Positions 1 through 7,954 of a stretch of DNA of 55,505 bases are shown here, piece by piece (position 1 is the first letter of the stretch; every line of letters begins with the position of its first letter). The notes under the pieces are model-generated. The model was not told the DNA's origin, did no database searches, and worked only from the letters and a program-made list of their open reading frames with translations. The stretch is from Lachnospiraceae bacterium. Lineage in GTDB: Bacteria > Bacillota > Clostridia > Lachnospirales > Lachnospiraceae. Location of the stretch: assembly GCA_029008875.1 (NCBI GenBank), contig JAQXJP010000019.1, forward strand, positions 1 through 55,505, in the 5' to 3' direction. Both the position numbers and the translations under genes were made by a program.

Positions 1-1154
1 AGGTGAGCGTAAAGCGGGTGAACGGCGTTCTGGGAATCACTGTCCCGGATGCGGATATTATTCGCATTTTGACAGCGCTGAATTTTGCACCGGAAATCAA
101 CGGGGATGAGCTTACCATTCAGGTGCCGGCATACCGCGAGGATATGGATTCCTATCCGGATGTTGCGGAGGAGGTTATCCGCATGTACGGGTACGACCAT
201 GTGACACCTACATTTATGCCTACTGCACAGGTTACCATGGGAGGATTGAACCTTCGTCAGAAGTATGAACTGAAGGTGAAGAGAGCTCTCTGTGCAGCCG
301 GAGCATACGAGGGAATTCATTATTCCTTCTTCTCACCCTCCGATTTGGATCTGTTGAGATTGCCGGAGGATGCCAAGGAGCGCCATGCAATCTCCCTTAT
401 GAACCCGATTAATATCGATCTGTCCCTGATGCGCACAACGCTAGCATCCCAGATGCTTTATGCCATCTCACGCAATCAGAAGAAGGGCATTCTGGAGGGC
501 AGAATTTTTGAACTCGGCAATATTTTTGTGGCCAAAGACCTCCCGCTGACCGAGTATCCGGATGAGAGGGAAACTCTTTGTGTGGGCGTGTTCGGAGAGC
601 AGGAGAGCTTTTTCACGCTGAAGGGTCTGGCGGAAAATGTTGCGGATGCGTTGGATATTACTTTTTCCTATAAGCCGACTACAAAATCCTTCCTGCATCC
701 CTACCAGACTGCTGCCGTGTTCTGCAACGGTCAGGAGGTGGGATACCTCGGAAAATTGTCTTATGAGATTCAGGATGAACTGGATATGCGTGTTCCCGCC
801 TATGTGATGGAGCTTGATATGAGAGTGTTATCTCAGTGGTACGGCAAGGAGAGAACCTTCACCCCAATTCCGAGGTTCCCGGAGGAAAAGAGAGATTTCG
901 CATTTGTGGTGGATAAGGATGTCACCTGTGAGTCACTGGAAAACGGAATCAAAGAAGCCTGTGAATTTGTGACGGATGTAAAACTCTTCGATGTCTACGA
1001 GGGAATTCAGCTTCCCCACAACAAGAAGAGTATGGCATTTTCCGTTGTGTTCACCCCGCAGGACGAGGAATTTACTTCCAAGGCAGTGGAGGGCTATGTG
1101 GACGCTATTTTGGGACATTTGAACGACAGCCTGGGAGTTTCGCTTCGGGCATAG
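1..1154 (+). CDS. pheT: Phenylalanyl-tRNA synthetase beta subunit, C-terminal part
   Basis: Cytoplasmic enzyme subunit that with PheS charges tRNA-Phe. The window opens inside the gene: codons run in frame from base 3 with no start or ribosome site, and 383 residues remain of a family usually near 800. Visible in order are the B5 DNA-binding-like domain (residues about 1-70 of the visible part, around VPAYREDMDSYPDVAEEVIR), the catalytic-like core that packs on PheS (about 80-280, with SLMNPI), and the FDX-ACB anticodon-binding domain (about 290-383, starting near PRFPEEKRDFAFVV). The stop is nine bases before queA, so the two are probably co-transcribed. pheS should lie just outside the window. 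Identification is secure. Confidence 0.96.
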   Translation, partial: VSVKRVNGVLGITVPDADIIRILTALNFAPEINGDELTIQVPAYREDMDSYPDVAEEVIRMYGYDHVTPTFMPTAQVTMGGLNLRQKYELKVKRALCAAGAYEGIHYSFFSPSDLDLLRLPEDAKERHAISLMNPINIDLSLMRTTLASQMLYAISRNQKKGILEGRIFELGNIFVAKDLPLTEYPDERETLCVGVFGEQESFFTLKGLAENVADALDITFSYKPTTKSFLHPYQTAAVFCNGQEVGYLGKLSYEIQDELDMRVPAYVMELDMRVLSQWYGKERTFTPIPRFPEEKRDFAFVVDKDVTCESLENGIKEACEFVTDVKLFDVYEGIQLPHNKKSMAFSVVFTPQDEEFTSKAVEGYVDAILGHLNDSLGVSLRA

Positions 1155-1163
1155 GAGTCGGAT

Positions 1164-2198
1164 ATGGATGTAAAAGATTTTTATTATGAATTGCCGGAGG
1201 AATTGATTGCCCAGGACCCTTTGGAGGACCGCTCCAGCTCCAGACTGATGGTTCTGAATAAGGATACCGGGGAAGTGACCCACAAGCATTTTACGGATAT
1301 TTTGTCCTATCTTCGCCCGGGGGATTGTCTGGTAATCAACAACACCAAGGTAATCCCGGCAAGACTGTACGGTGTAAAAGAGGGGACGATGGCCCACATT
1401 GAGATTCTGCTTCTGAAACGCAAGGAGAACGATATTTGGGAGACTCTGGTAAAGCCCGGGAAAAAGGCAAAGCCGGGCACAAGAATCATCTTCGGAGACG
1501 GGCTGTTGATCGGTGAGGTCATTGATGTGGTGGAGGACGGGAATCGTTTGATTCAGTTCCAATACGAGGGGATTTTTGAGGAGATTCTCGACCGGTTGGG
1601 GCAGATGCCCCTGCCTCCCTACATTACCCATCAGCTTCAGGATAAGAACCGCTATCAGACGGTTTATGCCAAGTATGACGGCTCCGCCGCGGCGCCCACC
1701 GCAGGGCTTCATTTTACCAAGGAACTGCTCCAGAAGGTGCGGGACATGGGTGTGGACATTGCGGAGGTGACGCTCCATGTGGGGCTTGGCACATTCCGGC
1801 CGGTCAAGGTGGACAATGTCCAAGATCACCATATGCATTCGGAATTTTACATGGTGTCCCAGGATGCTGCGGATAAAATCAACCGGGCAAAGGATGAGGG
1901 GAGAAGAGTGATCGCTGTTGGTACCACCAGCACCCGAACCCTGGAATCCGCCGCGGATGAGAAAGGAAGATTGAGAGAGACCAGCGGATGGACGGATATT
2001 TTCATCTATCCCGGATATCAGTTTAAAGTGATTGACGGGCTGATTACCAATTTCCATCTCCCGGAGTCCACGCTGGTGATGCTTGTATCGGCACTGGCCG
2101 GAAGAGAACATGTATTGGCAGCCTATGAGGAGGCTGTCCGTGAAAAATACCGCTTCTTTAGTTTTGGGGATGCCATGTTGATTATTTCAGACTTGTAA
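1164..2198 (+). CDS. queA: S-adenosylmethionine:tRNA ribosyltransferase-isomerase QueA
   Basis: Transfers and isomerises the ribosyl moiety of SAM onto 7-aminomethyl-7-deazaguanine in tRNA to form epoxyqueuosine, the next-to-last step of queuosine synthesis. The 344-residue length is normal. Family signatures seen are the N-terminal [21 protein letters not shown], the PTAGLHFT motif (about 176-183), [17 protein letters not shown] sequence read here as [13 protein letters not shown] (about 200), and the [16 protein letters not shown] stretch near the C-terminus (about 293-308). The ATG follows pheT after nine bases, with GGAGTCGG as a modest ribosome site. No tgt or queF is present in the window, so the pathway partners lie elsewhere. 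Confidence 0.96.
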   Translation: MDVKDFYYELPEELIAQDPLEDRSSSRLMVLNKDTGEVTHKHFTDILSYLRPGDCLVINNTKVIPARLYGVKEGTMAHIEILLLKRKENDIWETLVKPGKKAKPGTRIIFGDGLLIGEVIDVVEDGNRLIQFQYEGIFEEILDRLGQMPLPPYITHQLQDKNRYQTVYAKYDGSAAAPTAGLHFTKELLQKVRDMGVDIAEVTLHVGLGTFRPVKVDNVQDHHMHSEFYMVSQDAADKINRAKDEGRRVIAVGTTSTRTLESAADEKGRLRETSGWTDIFIYPGYQFKVIDGLITNFHLPESTLVMLVSALAGREHVLAAYEEAVREKYRFFSFGDAMLIISDL

Positions 2199-2272
2199 AA
2201 TCTCCCAAAGTGTAATATATTATATATGGTTTTTTACACTAATGGGGCAATATGCAGATAGGGAGATTTGAA

Positions 2273-2614
2273 ATGGAAGAAAAGAGAAAGCATAAAAGAC
2301 TGGATCTTGATGTAAACGTTCAGCTGGAGAGATTGGACGAGGATGGAATCACTACTTTGAAGTACATTCACGTAGATGTTACAGATATTTCCAGAAGTGG
2401 TATCGGATTTAAATCACAGCAGGAGCTGGATACAGGAACATACTACGATACCAAGATTCAGATTTGGACCAAGGAAGTGGTGGATGCGGTCATCGAGATC
2501 GTTCGTCGCGAGAAGAAGGAGGACGGCACATATTCCTATGGCGGAATCTTTATCGGAATGACAGATACCGATGCACTCAAGATTGATATCTATCAGATTT
2601 TCAATGATTTATAA
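2273..2614 (+). CDS. PilZ domain protein, probable cyclic-di-GMP receptor
   Basis: Small soluble protein (113 residues from the chosen start) made of one PilZ domain. The c-di-GMP contact motifs are recognisable: the N-terminal RxxxR-type basic cluster (KRKHKR, about residues 4-9) and the D-x-S-x-x-G motif (DISRSG, about residues 37-42). I choose ATG 2273 rather than the in-frame ATG at 2252 because GGGAG lies eight bases before 2273 and nothing comparable precedes 2252. It stands alone between queA and aroA and is closed by its own terminator. PilZ proteins act as c-di-GMP sensors for motility, adhesion or polysaccharide export. The output here cannot be told from context. Confidence 0.85.
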   Translation: MEEKRKHKRLDLDVNVQLERLDEDGITTLKYIHVDVTDISRSGIGFKSQQELDTGTYYDTKIQIWTKEVVDAVIEIVRREKKEDGTYSYGGIFIGMTDTDALKIDIYQIFNDL

Positions 2615-2620
2615 AAATTG

Positions 2621-2647
2621 GGGCTGCTTTTGGCAGCCCTGTTTTTG
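2621..2647 (+). terminator. Intrinsic terminator after the PilZ gene
   Basis: A perfect 7-bp stem GGGCTGC/GCAGCCC with a five-base loop (2621-2639) is followed by TGTTTTTG. It begins seven bases after the PilZ stop codon and separates this gene from aroA. Confidence 0.88.
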
Positions 2648-2680
2648 TATTTGCGACAATAAAATGAGAGAGAGAATAAC

Positions 2681-4003
2681 ATGCAGTTAGGTGAAACATA
2701 TCAGGTGAAAAAAGTAAAATGTCCCCACGATATCAAAGTGTCCGTTCCCGGTTCCAAGAGTATCACGAACCGGGCTCTGTTGCTTGCCGCTTTGGCGGAG
2801 GGAAAATCCGTGTTGCGGGGAGTGTTGTTCAGCGATGATTCCCGGCATTTTTTGCAGGCATTGACAGAGTTGGGCTTTTCCGTGACTGTGGATGAGGAAC
2901 AGTGCTGTGTGACCGTGGAGGGTTGCGGTGGAAAAATCCCGTGTGCAGACGAGGCGACCATTTTGGAATCCTCTCCCGAGCATCCCATCGCTTCCGTCTA
3001 TGTGGGAAGCGCTGGGACAGCAGCGAGGTTTCTGACTGCCTTTCTGGGGCTCTCCCGGGGATATTATCGGATGGATGCCTCCGAACAGATGAAAAAGCGT
3101 CCTATGCGGGAACTGCTGGAGGCACTGGAGGAGATTGGAGCAAAAATACGGTATGAGGAGGAACCCTATCATTTTCCCTTTGTCATCGGTTGTCCGGAGT
3201 GGAAAAAACAGAAGGTGACGGTGGATGTGGACAAGAGCAGTCAGTTTCTGAGTGCCCTTTTGATTTCTTCCGTTCTGTCGCCCAAGGATTTTAAAATCCA
3301 GGTGATTGGGAATCATGGCATGGCGTATGTGGATATGACGGTGGTTATGATGGAGCAATTTGGCGTGAGCGTGGGCCGGGATGAGCGCGGACGATTTGCC
3401 ATCGACTGCGGGCAAAAATATTGCAGTTTGGACTACCAAATTGAGCCGGATATCTCTGCTGCATGTTATTTCTATGCCATGAGTCCTCTACTTAAGGTGA
3501 AGTCTCAGGTGAACCATGTGCATTTCGGCTGTCTTCAGGGGGATATTCGTTTCCTTGAGGTGTTAAAAGACATGGGATGCGGCCTGGAGGAAGCTGCTGA
3601 GGGAATTGTTGTGACACCTCCCGACGGAAAGATGATGGGAGGATGGTTTGATTTGTCCTCCTTCTCCGATCAGACGCTGACTCTCGCCGCCATTGCACCT
3701 TATGCGGACAGCAAGGTGACCATTGCAAATGTGGGACATATCCGCATGCAGGAGTGTGACCGGATCGAGGCCATCCTGCACAATTTGAAGGCTATGGGGA
3801 TCGCGGCTTCCGAGGAGGATGGAACCATCGAAATCCAGCCGGGGGAACCCAAGACAACAAAAATAGCAACCTATGAGGATCATCGGGTTGCTATGTCATT
3901 TGCTCTGTGCGGTCTCGTGACGGAGGGGATTGAGATTGAGAATCCCTCCTGTTGCAGAAAAACCTTTGAAAACTACTTCGAGGTATTGGAGAGTGTATAT
4001 TAG
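2681..4003 (+). CDS. aroA: 3-phosphoshikimate 1-carboxyvinyltransferase (EPSP synthase)
   Basis: Condenses phosphoenolpyruvate with shikimate-3-phosphate in the sixth step of chorismate synthesis. It has 440 residues, as expected. Signatures seen are PGSKSITNRALLLAALAEG (about 25-43), GSAGTAARFLTAFLGLS (about 109-125, the GNAGTA motif with S for N), the KSSQFLSALLIS stretch (about 186-197), EPDISAACYF (about 253-262) and the late EDHRVAMSFAL motif (about 407-417). A weak GAGAG ribosome site precedes ATG 2681. Its stop codon TAG uses the G that begins repeat copy A, and tyrA ends against the other side of that repeat. The two aromatic amino acid genes therefore converge on the element. Confidence 0.97.
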   Translation: MQLGETYQVKKVKCPHDIKVSVPGSKSITNRALLLAALAEGKSVLRGVLFSDDSRHFLQALTELGFSVTVDEEQCCVTVEGCGGKIPCADEATILESSPEHPIASVYVGSAGTAARFLTAFLGLSRGYYRMDASEQMKKRPMRELLEALEEIGAKIRYEEEPYHFPFVIGCPEWKKQKVTVDVDKSSQFLSALLISSVLSPKDFKIQVIGNHGMAYVDMTVVMMEQFGVSVGRDERGRFAIDCGQKYCSLDYQIEPDISAACYFYAMSPLLKVKSQVNHVHFGCLQGDIRFLEVLKDMGCGLEEAAEGIVVTPPDGKMMGGWFDLSSFSDQTLTLAAIAPYADSKVTIANVGHIRMQECDRIEAILHNLKAMGIAASEEDGTIEIQPGEPKTTKIATYEDHRVAMSFALCGLVTEGIEIENPSCCRKTFENYFEVLESVY

Positions 4004-4038
4004 GGACGTTCCTTTTGTCACGGCCATCGCCCTTTGGC
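4003..4038 (+). repeat. Left terminal inverted repeat of copy A
   Basis: A 36-bp end beginning GGGACGTTCCTTTTGTCACG and ending CCTTTGGC. It matches the reverse complement of 4563-4598 except at one position (G4023 opposite T4578, a wobble in RNA). The same end sequence bounds copy B. Confidence 0.9.
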
Positions 4039-4152
4039 TCGGGGAAGTGCTCTTGCCACGGGCATACAGGACATTTGCTTCCGCTGCGCCTGCCACCCAC
4101 TCCGGCAGACTCCCGGCGGAACCTATTTGTACAAATCTTGTTTTCTGACGGC

Positions 4153-4181
4153 TTGTCTGTGCTTTTTATTATTCTTATAGT
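4153..4181 (+). promoter_or_regulatory. Sigma-A-like promoter inside copy A
   Basis: TTGTCT at 4153-4158, a 17-bp spacer and TATAGT at 4176-4181. Copy B has TTGTCT, 17 bp and TACAGT at the equivalent place, although the spacer sequences differ. That pattern points to a real promoter. Initiation is expected near 4188, just before the conserved 232-nt domain. No transcript data are available, so activity is inferred. Confidence 0.6.
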
Positions 4182-4190
4182 ACGCCAAAA

Positions 4191-4422
4191 CGTGGACACC
4201 CCGGCGTATTTGTTTGTCAGGGACGGAGTATTTCTGCAGAATGCTTACTGGCTCTTGACGTGTCCGGACACTGATACCACCGCGGCGAGGACCTGTTTGA
4301 CCGAAGGGAGTTCCACAGCCGCGGTTATCTTCATAAAAAAAGTGGACGGACACGTCTTAGAGCCAGTTAGTGTTCGAAGCCTTACTCCGCCCCTGGCAAA
4401 CAAAGGCGTCGGGGTGTTCACG
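4191..4422 (+). ncRNA. Candidate structured RNA domain, copy A
   Basis: This 232-nt inner hairpin is closed by CGTGGACACCCCGGCG (4191-4206) against 4407-4422 and starts nine bases after the internal -10 box. Its counterpart in copy B (10034-10265, minus strand) has exactly the same length and about 11 differences by hand count. The apical block 4263-4326 is essentially unchanged. Paired differences keep the stem, for example at 4257-4266/4347-4356. There is no ribosome site or plausible reading frame in this direction. No intrinsic terminator follows, so the true 3' end is unknown and the RNA may run on into the outer arm. The RNA interpretation is inference from structure and conservation. 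Confidence 0.5.
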
Positions 4423-4562
4423 AGTTGTCGTACAATAATTTGAAGCACAGACTGTGCCTAGAAAACTACGATTCACAAAGCGGTTCCGCCGGGAGTCTGT
4501 CGGAGTGGGTGGCAGGCGCAGCGGCAGAAATCTACAGGCCCGTGGCATAGAGTGTCCGCCGG

Positions 4563-4598
4563 GCCAAAGGGCGATGGTCGTGACAAAAGGAACGTCCC
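4563..4598 (+). repeat. Right terminal inverted repeat of copy A
   Basis: Inverse of 4003-4038, ending AAAAGGAACGTCCC and followed by TA. The C at 4598 supplies the last base of the tyrA stop codon on the minus strand. Confidence 0.9.
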
Positions 4599-5695
4599 TA
4601 GCGTTTGTAAACTCGGTAGCCCTGGGTGATTAACAATTGCTCTGCAAGGGATCGCGCATTCTCATCGTTGAATTCGATGCGGAGTACACCATCCTCGAAT
4701 TCACGGTTGTTGATGATGCCGATATTCTTGATGCTGATGGAATTCTCAGCGAGAATCGCCACGGTGGGAGCGAGGCTTCCGGCCTCATCCGGCAGGTCCA
4801 TATACAGTTCATATACGGATCCTGTGCTTTTTGCCTTGGTGATGGCGATAGAATCCCGGTAGTCCTTGGCACTATGGAAATAGTCCAGCATTTCCTGCTC
4901 ATCATTGGAGCGGATCATATCTCGAATCAATTCCAACTCATCCATGTACAAATCCATGAGGCACAAAAGCTGCTTGCGGTTGGAACAGCAGATGTTTTGC
5001 CACATGACAGGTGAGGAGGAGGCAATTCTTGTGATATCCTTAAAACCTCCGGCAGCGATGGCCTTCATGGTCTCGTCCTCCGTGTCGATTTTTTTCACCA
5101 GATTCACCAGAGAGTACGCAATCATATGCGGGAGATGGCTGATGGCCGCCGTGGCGTAGTCGTGGGCCTCATAGTCCAGCACCATGGGAATGGAACCCAG
5201 CTCCAGCACGAAATTCCGGAATTCATCAATCTTCTCCGCCGGTGTGGTGGAGGTGGGGGTAATAATGTAGTAGGCATTTTCCAACAGGTATTCGTTGGCG
5301 TTGAGAATGCCGGTCTTTTCGGATCCGGTCATGGGGTGTCCGCCGATGAAATTGTCCTCCATGTCAAGCTCTACGACCCGTTTATGGATTTCCGATTTGG
5401 TACTTCCCACATCCGTGATCATGCAGGTGGGCTTGATGACGGATTTTAACTTTTCCAAATAGGTCAGGTTTTTCTGAACCGGTGCACATAAAAAGATATA
5501 GTCGCATTCTGCAAATTCTTCCATGGAAAGCAGCTTGGAATTGCAGATGATTCCCTCCCTGTAAGCTTCGATTACGGTACTTTCATGTCCGGCAGTTGCA
5601 TATATTCTTACATCCGGGTGATTGGATTTCAATTTCTTGGCAATGGATCCGCCGATTAAGCCAAGTCCGATAAATCCAACAATGTCAAATCCCAT
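4598..5695 (-). CDS. tyrA: Prephenate dehydrogenase with C-terminal ACT domain
   Basis: Oxidative decarboxylation of prephenate to 4-hydroxyphenylpyruvate, the committed step to tyrosine. It has 365 residues: an N-terminal NAD-binding Rossmann fold with GFIGLGLIGGSIAKKL (about 7-22), the catalytic helical domain with GGHPMTGSEKTG (about 118-129) and SHLPHMIAYSLVN (about 186-198), then an ACT regulatory domain (about 292-365, LYMDLPDEAGSLA), where tyrosine feedback would be expected. GGAGG stands seven bases before the ATG. A promoter lies upstream at 5726-5753. It converges on aroA across repeat copy A, whose terminal base completes its TAG stop. Confidence 0.95.
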   Translation of the reverse strand: MGFDIVGFIGLGLIGGSIAKKLKSNHPDVRIYATAGHESTVIEAYREGIICNSKLLSMEEFAECDYIFLCAPVQKNLTYLEKLKSVIKPTCMITDVGSTKSEIHKRVVELDMEDNFIGGHPMTGSEKTGILNANEYLLENAYYIITPTSTTPAEKIDEFRNFVLELGSIPMVLDYEAHDYATAAISHLPHMIAYSLVNLVKKIDTEDETMKAIAAGGFKDITRIASSSPVMWQNICCSNRKQLLCLMDLYMDELELIRDMIRSNDEQEMLDYFHSAKDYRDSIAITKAKSTGSVYELYMDLPDEAGSLAPTVAILAENSISIKNIGIINNREFEDGVLRIEFNDENARSLAEQLLITQGYRVYKR

Positions 5696-5725
5696 AATGT
5701 TTCCTCCAAAATATTTGATATTTCT

Positions 5726-5753
5726 ATTGTACTATATTTTGGTAGAGCGTCAA
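5726..5753 (-). promoter_or_regulatory. Promoter for tyrA
   Basis: On the minus strand TTGACG (5753-5748), 16 bp, TACAAT (5731-5726), about 30 bases before the tyrA start. Good agreement with a housekeeping promoter. Confidence 0.6.
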
Positions 5754-5786
5754 ACAGAAAATGTACAGACAATTTGCATAAAACAG

Positions 5787-5815
5787 TTGTAAAAATCAGA
5801 GAAAATTAGTAGAAT
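5787..5815 (+). promoter_or_regulatory. Promoter for the EF-G-like gene
   Basis: TTGTAA (5787-5792), 17 bp, TAGAAT (5810-5815), 33 bases before the ATG at 5849. It lies in the AT-rich divergent gap between tyrA and the EF-G-like gene. Confidence 0.55.
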
Positions 5816-5848
5816 ATAACCATATTAATATTGCGGGAGGGTTTTTAC

Positions 5849-7939
5849 ATGAATGTTTACACAACGGACAGGATTCGCAACGTAGTTTTGCTCGGACATG
5901 GTGGTTGCGGTAAGACGTCATTGGTCGAGGCGATGGCCTATTTGGCCGGTATTACCAAGAGGATGGGGTCAGTTTCGGAAGGTAATACCATCAGCGATTA
6001 TGACAAGGAAGAGGCCAAGCGGCTTTTTTCCATTCATACCTCGGTGATTCCGATTCCATGGCAGGATTCCAAAATCAACATTCTCGATACACCCGGCTTT
6101 TTCGACTTTGTGGGGGAAGTGGAAGCAGCCGCAAGTGTGGCCGACGCAGCGATTATTGTTGTCTCCGGAAAGAGCGGAATTGAGACAGGAACCAAGCGTG
6201 CGTGGGAGATTTGCGAGAAGTATCATCTGCCGAGATTTTTCTTTGTGACGGATATGGATATCGACAATGCAAGCTTCCGCCAGGTGGTACAGGATCTTCA
6301 GGAGTTGTACGGTAAGAAAATTGCACCGTTCCATCTGCCGATTCGCGAGAACGGAGAATTTGTAGGATATGTCAACGTGATTCAGCAGAAGGCCAAGAGA
6401 TGGAAGCCGGACGGAACCATTGAGAAGAGCGATATGCCGGATTACTCCTTCGAAAATCTGGGAATCTGCCGTGAGGCTTTGATGGAGTCCGTTGCAGAGA
6501 TTTCTGAGGAGTTTATGGACCGATACTTTAACGGGGAGGAATTCTCCGAGGATGAGATTCGTCAGGCGCTCCGCTCCAACGTGGCGGATGGCTCCATCGT
6601 TCCGGTACTTATGGGATCCAATACCATGGCGCGGGGGGTGTACACTCTGCTGTGCGATATTGTAAAGTATCTTCCGAGCCCGGAGAAGCGCAAATGTGCC
6701 GGAATTAAGACTCAGTCCAACGAGGTGTTCGACGCGGATTACGATTTCTCCAAGCCCAAATCCGCTTACGTGTTCAAGACAATTGTGGATCCCTACATCG
6801 GCAAGTATTCTCTGATCAAGGTGAATTCCGGTGTCTTGAAGCCGGATGATGTGCTGTTCAATTATCACAGGGATTGTGAGGAGAAGATCGGCAAGCTCTA
6901 TGTCCTCCGCGGAAGCAAGGTGGAGGAGGTGCCGGAGCTTCACGCGGGAGATATCGGTGCTTTGGCAAAACTGGCAAACACCCTGACCACCGATTCTCTC
7001 TCCACCAAGGCCAACCCGGTTGCTTACCTTCGCGCCAACATTTCCAAGCCCTATGTATCCATGAGATACAAGGCCAAGAATAAGGGGGATGAGGATAAGA
7101 TTAGCCAGTCCATCCAGAAGCTTCTGATGGAAGATTTGACACTTCGCCATGTGAATGACGCGGAGAACGGTCAGACCCTGTTGTACGGAATGGGTGATCA
7201 GCATCTGGAGGTAGTTGCCAGCGTATTGCTTGAGAAGTACAAAGTGGAAATCGAATTGATGCGTCCAAAGGTTGCTTTCCGTGAGACCATACGCAAGAAA
7301 GCGGACGTGGAATACAAGTATAAAAAGCAGTCCGGCGGACACGGTCAGTACGGGCATGTCAAGATGACCTTCGAACCCTCCGGGGATTTGGATACACCGT
7401 ACATTTTCGACCAGTGCGTAGTGGGCGGTGCGGTTCCGAAGAACTTTTTCCCCGCAGTGGAGAAGGGTGTTGCGGAGTCCGTCAAGAAGGGACCATTGGC
7501 TGCATATCCCGTTATCGGGGTTAAGGCGGTACTCTACGATGGTTCTTACCACCCGGTAGATTCCTCCGAGATGGCGTTTAAGGTTGCAACACAGCAGGCG
7601 TTCAAGAAGGGATTTTTGGAGGCTTCCCCTGTTTTGCTTGAGCCTATAGCGGAACTGAAAATAATTGCTCCGGATGCGTATACCGGAGACATTATGGGGG
7701 ATCTTAATAAGAGAAGAGGCCGAGTGTTGGGAATGAACCCCATCGAGAATGGTTACCAGGAGATTGTGGCGGATATTCCTTATCTGGAATTGTACGGATA
7801 CAATACGGTGCTTCGTTCTATGACGAGCGGTAGCGGCACCTTTTCTTATGAGTTTGCTCGCTATGAACAGGCGCCGGAGGAGATTGCATCCAAAGAAATC
7901 GCCGCGAGAGCGAACAAACTTGTGGATATTGAAGAATAG
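5849..7939 (+). CDS. EF-G-like translation factor GTPase with atypical G motifs
   Basis: A 696-residue protein with the five-domain layout of elongation factor G. ATG 5849 is preferred over an in-frame start at 5831 because GGGAGG sits eight bases before it. G1 is GHGGCGKT (about 17-24). G3 is DTPGFFDF (about 80-87), where ordinary EF-G has DTPGHVDF, so the catalytic histidine is replaced by phenylalanine. The G4 motif NKxD is TDMD (about 134-137). Domain IV is present around GGHGQYGHVKM (about 500) and domain V around RRGRVLGM (about 625). These substitutions fit the EF-G2/EF-G-like branch rather than the main translocase. The role is uncertain. It is followed after 15 bases by the next gene. 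Confidence 0.85.
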   Translation: MNVYTTDRIRNVVLLGHGGCGKTSLVEAMAYLAGITKRMGSVSEGNTISDYDKEEAKRLFSIHTSVIPIPWQDSKINILDTPGFFDFVGEVEAAASVADAAIIVVSGKSGIETGTKRAWEICEKYHLPRFFFVTDMDIDNASFRQVVQDLQELYGKKIAPFHLPIRENGEFVGYVNVIQQKAKRWKPDGTIEKSDMPDYSFENLGICREALMESVAEISEEFMDRYFNGEEFSEDEIRQALRSNVADGSIVPVLMGSNTMARGVYTLLCDIVKYLPSPEKRKCAGIKTQSNEVFDADYDFSKPKSAYVFKTIVDPYIGKYSLIKVNSGVLKPDDVLFNYHRDCEEKIGKLYVLRGSKVEEVPELHAGDIGALAKLANTLTTDSLSTKANPVAYLRANISKPYVSMRYKAKNKGDEDKISQSIQKLLMEDLTLRHVNDAENGQTLLYGMGDQHLEVVASVLLEKYKVEIELMRPKVAFRETIRKKADVEYKYKKQSGGHGQYGHVKMTFEPSGDLDTPYIFDQCVVGGAVPKNFFPAVEKGVAESVKKGPLAAYPVIGVKAVLYDGSYHPVDSSEMAFKVATQQAFKKGFLEASPVLLEPIAELKIIAPDAYTGDIMGDLNKRRGRVLGMNPIENGYQEIVADIPYLELYGYNTVLRSMTSGSGTFSYEFARYEQAPEEIASKEIAARANKLVDIEE

Positions 7940-7954
7940 GAGAAGAAGAACCCT

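Larger units (their letters stand above)
4003..4598 (+). repeat. Giant quasi-palindromic element, copy A (596 bp)
   Basis: The whole aroA-tyrA gap is one imperfect inverted repeat centred near 4300. Its ends are a 36-bp inverted repeat (4003-4038 with 4563-4598, one mismatch). Inside, arms at 4055-4063/4538-4546, 4082-4123/4482-4523 (42 bp, one mismatch), about 4138-4162/4445-4470, 4191-4206/4407-4422 and 4257-4266/4347-4356 pair in nested order, separated by internal loops. The apex carries CCGCGG twice around an ACCGAAGGG-type loop. TA flanks both ends and together with the terminal G forms the stop codons of aroA and tyrA. Open frames through it have no ribosome sites or known domains and are by-products of its composition. 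It resembles copy B at 9866-10441. Being one long hairpin on either strand, it could act as an RNA or as a DNA substrate. No transposase is nearby. Confidence 0.9.

Noticed and set aside
2208..2245. Short hairpin AGTGTAA/TTACACT between queA and the PilZ gene
   Set aside because: The stem is 7 bp with a long loop and no T-tract, so neither a terminator nor a riboswitch is supported.
4191..4422. 6S RNA, tmRNA, RNase P RNA, ROOL or OLE RNA as identity of the inner domain
   Set aside because: I find no match to the conserved elements I know for these RNAs. Two copies inside inverted-repeat-bounded elements also argue against an ordinary single-copy housekeeping RNA.
4015..4443. Open reading frames of 60-142 codons on both strands inside copy A
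   Set aside because: No ribosome sites, no known domains, and the frames arise from the mirrored, GC-rich repeat. Both copies give different predicted proteins despite conserved structure.
5969..7552. A 527-codon minus-strand frame opposite the EF-G-like gene
   Set aside because: It is a shadow frame with His/Leu-rich nonsense sequence, no ribosome site and no domain.
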